A DNA stretch of 9,439 bases, taken from assembly GCA_013695255.1 (NCBI GenBank), contig JACDAV010000023.1, positions 1 through 9,439 on the forward strand, read 5' to 3'. Below are positions 1 to 7,677 of the stretch, in pieces (position 1 is the first letter of the stretch; each line of letters opens with the position of its first letter). The notes under the pieces are model-generated. The model was not told where the DNA came from and did not search any database. It saw nothing but the letters and a program-made list of their open reading frames with translations. The DNA is from Chloroflexota bacterium (lineage in GTDB: Bacteria; Chloroflexota; Limnocylindria; Limnocylindrales; CSP1-4). The position numbers and the translations under genes were made by a program.

Positions 1-936
1 CTGGCGGACGTGCGGCGGGTGCTGGGGCTCGCCGGCGCGCTGCCCGGGCTGCGACGGGTAGATCTTGTCACGAACTACCGGTGCCCGGCGCCGGTCATCG
101 ATCGGGCCGTGCGCCTCATCGAGCACAACCGGGAGCGGTTCGTGAAGCGGATCGTCCCCGGGCCGGGCGCTGCGGGACGACTGGTCCTTGCGCCGGACGG
201 CCGTGACGAGACGATCAGGATCCGGCGGGTGATGGAGTGCTGGCCGGGCGACGGTTCGACCCGTGCCATCCTCGCGCGAACGAACGGGGAGCTGCGGGCC
301 GCGATCGTGGCGGCGCTCGAGCTCGGCCTGCCGTTCCGGGCACCGGGCGTTGAGCTGCTGGTCGAATCGCCCGCGCTCGGGCCGCTCCTCGACGCCGTGG
401 CCGGCACGGACGCCGGGCTGCCCCTCCTCGCGAGAGTGGCGCGGGTTCGCGGCAGGCTGCCGCTCAGCGGGCCAGACGCCCGGGGCGATCCCACGGGGGC
501 GGACCTCTCATCCGCACTCCTGGGCTGGGCGGCCGCTCATCGCGACCTGGACGGCCTGATCGAGGCGATCAACCACAGCCGTCAGCGGCTGGCCGAGCTC
601 CGTCGCGACGACGCGACGCTCACCCTCGCCACCGCCCACGGCACGAAGGGGCTGGAGTGGGACCACGTGGCCGTCATTGGCCTCGAGGTCGGGCGATTCC
701 CCAGCCGCCGGGCCGTTGAGTCCGCGGACGACCCGCTCCGCGCGCTCGAGGAGGAGCGCCGCCTGGCCTACGTCGCATGGACCCGCGCCCGCCGCTCGCT
801 GACGCTCCTGTACGACCCAGCTGCGCCGTCGCGCTTTCTGCTCGAGGCGTTCTCCGCGCAGGAACTGGGACTCGACGACCCGGGGCGCATGGAGGCCCCG
901 CCGGACTCGCAGACCCTCGGCGTCGCGTCGCGGTGA
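1..936 (+). CDS. UvrD/Rep-family superfamily 1 DNA helicase, C-terminal part (5'-truncated by window edge)
   Basis: This is the last 311 codons of an SF1A ATP-dependent DNA helicase, open to the left edge; Walker A and B motifs would lie upstream of the window. Visible motifs, numbered from the first codon in view, are the motif IV region NYRCP at 25-29, an AILARTN stretch near 90, motif V TAHGTKGLEW at 211-220, and motif VI EERRLAYVAWTRAR at 251-264 with the arginine finger expected in it. These pack in the 2A domain and couple ATP hydrolysis to 3'-5' translocation on DNA. The stretch between motifs IV and V is about 185 residues, shorter than I expect for E. coli UvrD or PcrA, so the 2B subdomain looks reduced. 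Family members work in excision repair, mismatch repair or replication-fork clearance; which role applies here cannot be told without the N-terminus. The gene ends with TGA, 46 bp from the end of a convergent gene. Confidence 0.93.
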   Translation: MADVRRVLGLAGALPGLRRVDLVTNYRCPAPVIDRAVRLIEHNRERFVKRIVPGPGAAGRLVLAPDGRDETIRIRRVMECWPGDGSTRAILARTNGELRAAIVAALELGLPFRAPGVELLVESPALGPLLDAVAGTDAGLPLLARVARVRGRLPLSGPDARGDPTGADLSSALLGWAAAHRDLDGLIEAINHSRQRLAELRRDDATLTLATAHGTKGLEWDHVAVIGLEVGRFPSRRAVESADDPLRALEEERRLAYVAWTRARRSLTLLYDPAAPSRFLLEAFSAQELGLDDPGRMEAPPDSQTLGVASR

Positions 937-982
937 GCGGTCCCCTTTCGGGCGTCCCGTCAGGTACCGGGGGCGACCTCGG

Positions 983-1168
983 TCATCCCTGCGAAGGTGC
1001 GGCTCCGCCGCCCTCGTCGGACACGAGCTCGAATTCCGTCCAGGCGCACGAGCTGCACGTCCACGGGCGCTCGTACTCCGCGTCCCCGGAAGCATCCGCA
1101 ATCGATTTCCACGAGAACCTGCGGTCGACGGCTCCGCACTGGGTGCACTTCCTGACCATGTCGGCCAT
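983..1168 (-). CDS. Small zinc-ribbon protein (61 aa), function unknown
   Basis: A 61-residue protein with two CxxC knuckles: C8-T-Q-C11 and C38-S-S-C41, separated by 26 residues. This is the layout of a zinc ribbon that binds one structural Zn2+. The second knuckle is followed by WTEFELV, a likely closing beta strand, and then an acidic/glycine tail. No catalytic residues are evident; such mini-ribbons may bind nucleic acid or protein, but no role can be assigned. The ATG at 1168 was chosen because a strong Shine-Dalgarno (AGGAGGT) sits 5 nt upstream; in-frame starts further upstream lack one. The gene converges on the helicase and is divergent from the acetyltransferase, from which 156 bp separate it. 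A 7-bp-stem hairpin lies just upstream of the ribosome binding site. Confidence 0.75.
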   Translation of the reverse strand: MADMVRKCTQCGAVDRRFSWKSIADASGDAEYERPWTCSSCAWTEFELVSDEGGGAAPSQG

Positions 1169-1173
1169 CGAAC

Positions 1174-1180
1174 ACCTCCT
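1174..1180 (-). promoter_or_regulatory. Ribosome binding site AGGAGGT of the zinc-ribbon gene
   Basis: AGGAGGT on the minus strand is a near-perfect anti-16S match, 5 nt from the ATG at 1168. It decides the start of the small gene against in-frame upstream candidates reaching 1240. Confidence 0.8.
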
Positions 1181-1182
1181 GC

Positions 1183-1201
1183 TCGTCCGTCTTGCGGACG
1201 A
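1183..1201 (-). promoter_or_regulatory. Hairpin in the 5' leader of the zinc-ribbon gene
   Basis: On the minus strand TCGTCCG and CGGACGA form a perfect 7-bp inverted repeat around a 5-nt loop (CAAGA). It ends 2 nt before the Shine-Dalgarno sequence. It could modulate ribosome access or leader stability, or be an operator. The repeat itself is seen directly; any function is inference. Confidence 0.45.
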
Positions 1202-1272
1202 CATCTCAAGGTGGCACGAACGTGGTGAATTCGGCATCAACGTCGTGGGAGGGGGGATTCATCACGGTGACA

Positions 1273-1307
1273 GACCCGGTGCGGCCGGACCCGATGCGAC
1301 CCGGCCG
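1273..1307. repeat. Direct and inverted repeats in the upstream region of the GNAT gene
   Basis: Two copies of an 11-mer, GACCCGGTGCG (1273-1283) and GACCCGATGCG (1288-1298), match at 10 of 11 positions with 15-bp periodicity, and a third GACCCGG begins at 1298. In the same stretch CGGCCGG (1282-1288) and CCGGCCG (1301-1307) form a perfect 7-bp inverted repeat with a 12-nt loop. The cluster ends 5 bp before the putative -10 of the acetyltransferase, covering its -35 region, so it could bind a regulator. Low sequence complexity in GC-rich DNA is the alternative. Confidence 0.4.
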
Positions 1308-1312
1308 TCGCG

Positions 1313-1318
1313 TACAGT
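1313..1318 (+). promoter_or_regulatory. Putative -10 element (TACAGT) giving a leaderless GNAT mRNA
   Basis: TACAGT, in the context CGTACAGT, ends 6 nt before the GTG start at 1325. Transcription would begin about 7 nt after the hexamer, on or next to the start codon, and no Shine-Dalgarno is present. No recognisable -35 lies 16-18 bp upstream. Confidence 0.45.
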
Positions 1319-1324
1319 GGGCTC

Positions 1325-1942
1325 GTGTCCCACCGACCGGAACCCGTCGTCCACGGGCGTCGCACGTTCCTCCGGCCAGCGGAGCGCGACGACCTGCCGG
1401 CCATCGTTCGCTGGTTCAACGACGTTGACACGACTCGCTACCTCGGCGTCCGCGCCCCGATGGGCCAGGCGCTCGAGGAGCGCTGGTACGAGGGCATGCT
1501 CGAGCGGCAGGGGTCGACCGCCTGGTTCTTCCTGGTCTGCCGGCTGGACGACGGTTCGCCGATCGGGACGATCGGTCTGTTCGAGGTGGATCTCACCAAC
1601 GGCAGTGCCGGGATCGGCATCACGCTCGGCGAGCCGGCGGACCGCGGTCAGGGACTCGGGACGGACGCCCTCGAATCCCTGCTCGACTTCGGCTTCGGAC
1701 GGCTGCGGCTCGAGCGGCTGTGGCTGGACGTCTACGACTTCAACGAGCGCGCCGTGGCGTCGTATCGGAAGGCCGGCTTCAGTCACGAAGGCGTTGCGCG
1801 GCACGGGGCCTATCGCGACGGTCGCTTCGTGGACGTCATCGCGATGTCGATCCTGCGCGACGAGTGGGCCGCGCGCCGCGCGGCGGAGCCGTTCCCCGGG
1901 CCCTGGCCGCCGGAACCGTCGCCCGAACTGCCGTCCGGCTAG
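1325..1942 (+). CDS. GNAT-family N-acetyltransferase, RimJ/RimL-like (205 aa)
   Basis: A complete GNAT fold of the Acetyltransf_3/RimJ-RimL type, which moves an acetyl group from acetyl-CoA to an amine, often a protein N-terminus or a small metabolite. The N-terminal strand TFLRPAERDDLPAIVRWFND (14-33) is typical. The acetyl-CoA pyrophosphate loop is RGQGLG at 107-112, and the C-terminal FNERAVASYRKAGF (139-152) is the usual helix-alpha4 motif with its conserved Asn (N140). A Pro-rich tail (about 189-203) is extra to the fold. The GTG at 1325 is chosen because coding similarity starts within 15 residues, and a -10-like TACAGT just upstream suggests a leaderless mRNA; there is no Shine-Dalgarno. 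The substrate cannot be predicted. The TAG stop overlaps the stop of the convergent gene. Confidence 0.88.
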   Translation: MSHRPEPVVHGRRTFLRPAERDDLPAIVRWFNDVDTTRYLGVRAPMGQALEERWYEGMLERQGSTAWFFLVCRLDDGSPIGTIGLFEVDLTNGSAGIGITLGEPADRGQGLGTDALESLLDFGFGRLRLERLWLDVYDFNERAVASYRKAGFSHEGVARHGAYRDGRFVDVIAMSILRDEWAARRAAEPFPGPWPPEPSPELPSG

Positions 1943-2283
1943 AGCTGACCGGCCGCTTCCCGGCGGTTGAGCTCGCGCACGAGCCGGTCGATGGCGTCGA
2001 GGAATGGCTCCGTCAGCTCCCCAGGCAGGACGTCGCGAACGGAATCCTTCGGCCCGTAGGCCGCTCTCGCACGCGCAGCCGTCGCGCGCAGCGCGAACAG
2101 CTCGTCGTCTCGCAGCCGATCCGGCATCGGCGCGAGATAGGCCTCCCAGCGGGTCTGGCCCCGCTCCCGTGCGGCGGCCAGGAGGCGGTCGGCATGGCGG
2201 GCGGCGGCCAGGGCCGCGTCGTCGATCGCGGGGCGCTCGTGCCGGGCAGGCCCGCGCCGGCCACGGAACGACGCGTCAGGCAT
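1939..2283 (-). CDS. Hypothetical protein, 114 aa, helical and charged
   Basis: I do not recognise this protein. It is rich in Arg, Ala, Glu and Asp, has no membrane segment and no cysteine, and appears mostly helical: DDAALAAARHADRLLAAARE (about 21-40), DDELFALRATAARARAAYG (about 59-77), and LDAIDRLVRELNRREA (about 95-110). A short loop GPKDSVRDVLPGE (77-89) lies between the last two. Its ATG (2281-2283) overlaps the end of the upstream gene by 8 nt (ATGCCTGA), which implies translational coupling and therefore a shared mRNA with that gene. Its TAG stop lies in a CTAG shared with the stop of the opposing acetyltransferase. Codon use matches the neighbours and the overlap is of the coupled type, so I take it as real; the product may partner the upstream beta-rich protein. 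Confidence 0.7.
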   Translation of the reverse strand: MPDASFRGRRGPARHERPAIDDAALAAARHADRLLAAARERGQTRWEAYLAPMPDRLRDDELFALRATAARARAAYGPKDSVRDVLPGELTEPFLDAIDRLVRELNRREAAGQL

Positions 2284-2722
2284 CGAACCGCCGCTCGGTG
2301 GCCGGACGCTCCTCCTCGCGCTCGGGCATGGTCGCCACCAGCAGGGGCAGCCGCTTGCGCTCGGAGCCGTTGACCAGGAGCCGGAAGGAGTAGTCCCCGG
2401 GCCCGGGGAACGTCAGGTTCCACAGGTCGATCGAGAAGGTCAGCGTGGTGTCGCGCGCATCCGGCTGGCCGTGAGCGACGAGATTTCCCGTCGCACCGGC
2501 CACCTCGCGGCCGTCCGGGTCGAGCAGCACGAACCGGATCTCGTGCGGGCGCTCCGTCTCCGGTGACGTGACCCGGAGTCCCACGACCAGCGCCACGTGT
2601 GGATGGCGCAGGGGAAACGATCGGCCGCCGATCCGGCTGACGCCCCCGCCGATGACGTGGAACTTCTGGCCCGGGGCGGTCTGGGCGGCGTCGGCCAGGA
2701 AGGCGTAGTCGATCTCGGGCAT
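2276..2722 (-). CDS. Beta-rich protein resembling the DUF6941 type, 148 aa
   Basis: The N-terminus MPEIDYAFLADAAQT followed by GQKFHVIGGGVSRI (19-32) has the pattern of a family of small cytoplasmic beta-sandwich proteins that I know as DUF6941, whose function is unknown. Alternating hydrophobic strands run through HVALVVGLRVTS, HEIRFVLLDPDG, TLTFSIDLWNL and DYSFRLLVNGSE. The charged C-terminus (about 131-148) looks unstructured. There is no signal peptide. The reading frame is open further upstream, but the ATG at 2722 is chosen because the family N-terminus begins there and a -10-like TACGAT ends 7 nt before it, predicting a leaderless mRNA; the GTG at 2725 is the alternative. It overlaps the next gene by 8 nt. 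The family assignment is from memory of its pattern and is tentative. Confidence 0.72.
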   Translation of the reverse strand: MPEIDYAFLADAAQTAPGQKFHVIGGGVSRIGGRSFPLRHPHVALVVGLRVTSPETERPHEIRFVLLDPDGREVAGATGNLVAHGQPDARDTTLTFSIDLWNLTFPGPGDYSFRLLVNGSERKRLPLLVATMPEREEERPATERRFDA

Positions 2723-2724
2723 CA

Positions 2725-2740
2725 CGGGGATCGTACCCCG
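2725..2740 (-). promoter_or_regulatory. -10 element (TACGAT, 2730-2735) framed by an inverted repeat
   Basis: On the minus strand CGGGG-TACGAT-CCCCG is a perfect 5-bp inverted repeat whose 6-nt centre is the putative -10 hexamer. The hexamer ends 7 nt before the ATG at 2722 (4 nt before the alternative GTG), and there is no Shine-Dalgarno at usable spacing, so a leaderless transcript is predicted. The symmetry could make this an operator centred on the -10. Confidence 0.45.
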
Positions 2741-2810
2741 CCTTGCCGGTTCGCCAGCCTTGGAGCGGCGCTGCGGCGCGGCGACTCGCCCGGCCGGTGA
2801 ACCGACCTCG

Positions 2811-3218
2811 TCAGGGAACGCGTGCGTTGTTGTCCACCGCGTTGAAAAAGAATGCGAGCTTGCCATTCTGATGTGCCGGGAACGGCTTGGCGCAGAACGC
2901 GAGGTCATCGTTCTTGTCGAGGCCGCGGAGTGCCTCCTGGACGAACTCGTACAGGGCCTCGACGCTCCCGAACCCGAAGGCCGCAGCAGCCTGCTCGGGC
3001 GTCATCCCCTCTTCGAGGATTCCGGCCACCGTCATGTCCCACCAGGCGTTCTCGCCGGGATCAGCCAGCCCGTCGTTCGGCACCGGATCAATCCAGAAAA
3101 CGGTGAACCCGGACGGGGATGCCGGACAGCTCCGGTCCGCCGGGGCCGCGTCCGCGGGCGCCGCAACGACGACGAGCAAGCTGAGCGCGAGGGTGATCGC
3201 GGATGCGGTCCGTTTCAT
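2811..3218 (-). CDS. Small secreted protein of unknown function (135 aa precursor)
   Basis: It begins with a clear Sec signal peptide: a basic MKRT start, a hydrophobic core (about 5-20), and small residues PADAAPADA-like around 21-28, with cleavage likely after ADA near residue 24. The first Cys (C31) does not follow a lipobox, so it is more likely secreted than a lipoprotein. The mature part has two Cys (C31 and C109), which could form one disulfide, an acidic middle segment with an aromatic FWIDP start, and an LDKNDDLAFCAKPFP stretch (100-114) like a decayed Ca-loop (DxNxDG) followed by Cys. It ends with FFFNAVDNNARVP. I recall similar endings in hypothetical secreted proteins of high-GC bacteria, but no function. 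The start is supported by a GGGAGG site 5 nt upstream. It is transcribed separately from uvrA and the downstream pair. Confidence 0.75.
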   Translation of the reverse strand: MKRTASAITLALSLLVVVAAPADAAPADRSCPASPSGFTVFWIDPVPNDGLADPGENAWWDMTVAGILEEGMTPEQAAAAFGFGSVEALYEFVQEALRGLDKNDDLAFCAKPFPAHQNGKLAFFFNAVDNNARVP

Positions 3219-3223
3219 GGCGG

Positions 3224-3229
3224 CCTCCC
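3224..3229 (-). promoter_or_regulatory. Ribosome binding site GGGAGG of the secreted-protein gene
   Basis: GGGAGG on the minus strand lies 5 nt before the ATG at 3218 and supports that start, which also places the signal peptide correctly. Confidence 0.7.
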
Positions 3230-3237
3230 ATGAGCAG

Positions 3238-3255
3238 CGGGCGATGGATCGCCCG
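3238..3255 (-). promoter_or_regulatory. 8-bp inverted repeat in the leader of the secreted-protein gene
   Basis: CGGGCGAT-CC-ATCGCCCG on the minus strand is an 18-nt perfect inverted repeat with a 2-nt centre. It lies between the putative -10 (3263-3268) and the ribosome binding site, and the predicted transcription start (about 3256) falls at its edge. It may be a dimeric repressor operator or a 5'-terminal mRNA hairpin (with a slightly larger loop). Confidence 0.5.
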
Positions 3256-3262
3256 TTTGCAC

Positions 3263-3268
3263 AGTATG
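3263..3268 (-). promoter_or_regulatory. Putative -10 element (CATACT) for the secreted-protein gene
   Basis: CATACT matches TATAAT at 4 of 6 positions and stands about 45 nt upstream of the ATG, unusually AT-rich for this DNA. A TGAACA (3288-3293) could be a -35 but the 19-bp spacing is long. Weak evidence. Confidence 0.3.
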
Positions 3269-3316
3269 AGTCAGCCAGCCGGCCAGATGTTCACCGAAGG
3301 CACGGCGTGCACCGAG

Positions 3317-6382
<3,066 letters not shown>

Positions 6383-6391
6383 GACGTGTCA

Positions 6392-6397
6392 AGTGTA
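6392..6397 (-). promoter_or_regulatory. uvrA promoter, -10 element TACACT
   Basis: TACACT on the minus strand, in the context CGTACACT, ends 9 nt before the uvrA ATG, so the leader would be only about 2-3 nt; no Shine-Dalgarno is present. The -35 region 16-18 bp upstream coincides with the LexA-type palindrome. A second GTACGAT (-10 at 6486-6491) further upstream could be a distal promoter. Confidence 0.55.
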
Positions 6398-6414
6398 CGG
6401 GATCCGGGCCGAAT

Positions 6415-6428
6415 AGAACGGGCGTTCT
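6415..6428. promoter_or_regulatory. LexA-type SOS box upstream of uvrA
   Basis: AGAACGGGCGTTCT reads A-GAAC-N4-GTTC-T, a perfect 6-bp inverted repeat with a 2-nt centre. GAAC-N4-GTTC is the established core of LexA boxes in Bacillota and Actinomycetota, and uvrA is a classic SOS gene. The site lies 33 nt upstream of the ATG, over the -35 position of the TACACT promoter, where bound LexA would block RNA polymerase. It is the only GAAC-N4-GTTC I found in the window. Confidence 0.8.
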
Positions 6429-6509
6429 GGCTCGTCTGGTCGGCCACCGGCGCAGGGCCAAGCGCCCTCGTCAGATACCACTCCGGATCGTACGCCGTTG
6501 ATCAGGATC

Positions 6510-6531
6510 GCCGCCGCCATCGCGCGGCGGC
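6510..6531. terminator. GC-rich stem-loop between the HicB-DinB-GNAT gene and uvrA
   Basis: GCCGCCGC-CATCGC-GCGGCGGC is a perfect 8-bp inverted repeat with a 6-nt loop, 36 bp past the stop of the upstream minus-strand gene. It is not followed by a T tract on either strand, so it is at best an imperfect intrinsic terminator; it would insulate uvrA from read-through. Confidence 0.4.
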
Positions 6532-6567
6532 CCGAGGCGGACGTTTCAGCCGGCGTCGCTCCGGGGA

Positions 6568-7677
6568 TCAGCCAGCTCGCCGGACCATGGCGCTGGCGTC
6601 GCGCTCGAACCCGAAGCGCGCGTAGAACTCGTCAAGCCCGGCCGCCGAGTTGAGCATGAAGCGGACACCGGCCCGATCGCCCATCAGCACCTCGATCAGC
6701 CGGGTGGCAAGTCCCAGGCCCTGCCACCGGGGGTCGACGACGACCATCGAGATGAGCGCGTTGAACTCGCCGTCGCCGATCTCTCGGGCGAACGCCACGA
6801 GCTCGGTGCGGTCCCACAGCCCGACCATCGCCTGCGACCCGTCGAGCGCCCGCTGGAGTCGCTGCCGATCGAGCGTCCGGCGATCCCAGCCCACGGAGCG
6901 GAGCAGCCGCACGAGCGGGCCCACGTCCCTGAGCCGACCGGTGTCGAGCCGCAGGCGATCGACCCATCCATCGGCACGGGCGATCCGCCGCTGGAGCTCC
7001 CGGAGGTGGTCCACCGAGTGGTAGACGTAGCGGCGAACGACCTTGGCCAGCGTCCATGTCTCGCCCTTGCCGTCGGTCCGCTCGCGGGCGAGCGCGCCGG
7101 CCTCGGACGCGGCCCACAGCCGCCGCAGGTTGTCCACGGCCCAGGCCCTGGTCGCCGCGAGGTGGGCGCCCGCGTCCGGCTCGTCCGTGCGGCCGGGGTA
7201 CCGGGCTCCGGCATCCAGCCGGCTGCCCAGCCAGATCTCGGCGGCCGCGAGGTGGCGGAGGACCTCCTCACCCGAGCGCTCGCCGTCGTCGCGCTCGATG
7301 CCCCCGAGCTGCGCGATCGTGGTCAGCAGGTCCTGCCGGGCGTAGCCGAGCCGGCGCAACGCAGCCTCGAGCTCGTCGCCGGTGACCGGCCGGCGGTCGC
7401 GTGCGAATGTCGCGTTGCGCTCGTAGCCGTCGTCGAGGACGGTGGCCGCCACGTCCTCGGTGACCTCCGTCGGACCGAGCGCACCCAGCGACCAGGTCTC
7501 GTCGTGCTGCTCCAGCCAGTCGCGCCACCAGCCCGCGACGGATGCTGACTGCGAGATGGCGGCCTCCCGGTTGCGCGCCCAGCCGAACGCACCCGGCAGG
7601 TCGAGCAGCCAGGCGCCGACCATCCCGCCGTCGTAGCCCGGTTCGATCCCCAGCCGAAGCGGCTGCGGCGTCGTCAA
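6568..7677 (-). CDS. HicB-like / DinB-like / GNAT three-domain protein (369 aa)
   Basis: Three modules can be read. (1) Residues about 7-60: LRLGIEP, GAWLLDLPGAFGWARNREAAI and a WWRDWL helix, the beta-beta-alpha pattern of HicB-like domains (DLPG...EEA). (2) About 75-235: a DinB/DUF664-type four-helix bundle, with three possible metal-binding histidines H142 (LRHLAAAE), H220 and H224 (HSVDHLREL). (3) About 250-369: a GNAT acetyltransferase with VVVDPRWQGLGLATRLIEVL (312-331) supplying the acetyl-CoA loop, and the closing FYARFGFERD. HicB-DinB combinations are known to me; the added GNAT is less usual. DinB-like proteins include thiol-dependent metalloenzymes, so a detoxifying or modifying enzyme is possible but unproven. 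The TTG start at 7677 overlaps the upstream stop (TTGA). The first ATG (codon 19) would delete the first HicB strand, so TTG is preferred. Confidence 0.82.
   Translation of the reverse strand: MTTPQPLRLGIEPGYDGGMVGAWLLDLPGAFGWARNREAAISQSASVAGWWRDWLEQHDETWSLGALGPTEVTEDVAATVLDDGYERNATFARDRRPVTGDELEAALRRLGYARQDLLTTIAQLGGIERDDGERSGEEVLRHLAAAEIWLGSRLDAGARYPGRTDEPDAGAHLAATRAWAVDNLRRLWAASEAGALARERTDGKGETWTLAKVVRRYVYHSVDHLRELQRRIARADGWVDRLRLDTGRLRDVGPLVRLLRSVGWDRRTLDRQRLQRALDGSQAMVGLWDRTELVAFAREIGDGEFNALISMVVVDPRWQGLGLATRLIEVLMGDRAGVRFMLNSAAGLDEFYARFGFERDASAMVRRAG

Noticed and set aside
937..982. Terminator between the convergent helicase and zinc-ribbon genes
   Set aside because: No stem of useful length with a T tract on either strand; only weak GC-rich complementarity is present.
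508..1209. 233-codon minus-strand frame over the helicase end
   Set aside because: Antisense to conserved helicase motifs V and VI, and overlapping the zinc-ribbon gene out of frame; no recognisable domain.
1249..1258. G-rich run (GGGAGGGGGG) as a possible G-quadruplex
   Set aside because: There are not enough separated G-runs nearby to form four tracts.
777..1970. 397-codon plus-strand frame spanning the helicase end, the zinc-ribbon gene and the GNAT gene
   Set aside because: It overlaps three better supported genes in other frames and reads as Arg/Ser/Pro-rich shadow sequence.
2407..2421. GGAAC-GTCAG-GTTCC inverted repeat, superficially like a LexA box
   Set aside because: The GAAC/GTTC spacing is 5, not 4, and it lies inside a coding region.
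2723..2908. N-terminal extension of the DUF6941-like protein to 2908
   Set aside because: It would overlap the secreted-protein gene, has no family similarity, and reads through the proposed -10 element.
3291..3312. GCACGGCGTGC near the end of uvrA as a terminator
   Set aside because: Only a 4-bp stem with a 3-nt loop and no T tract.
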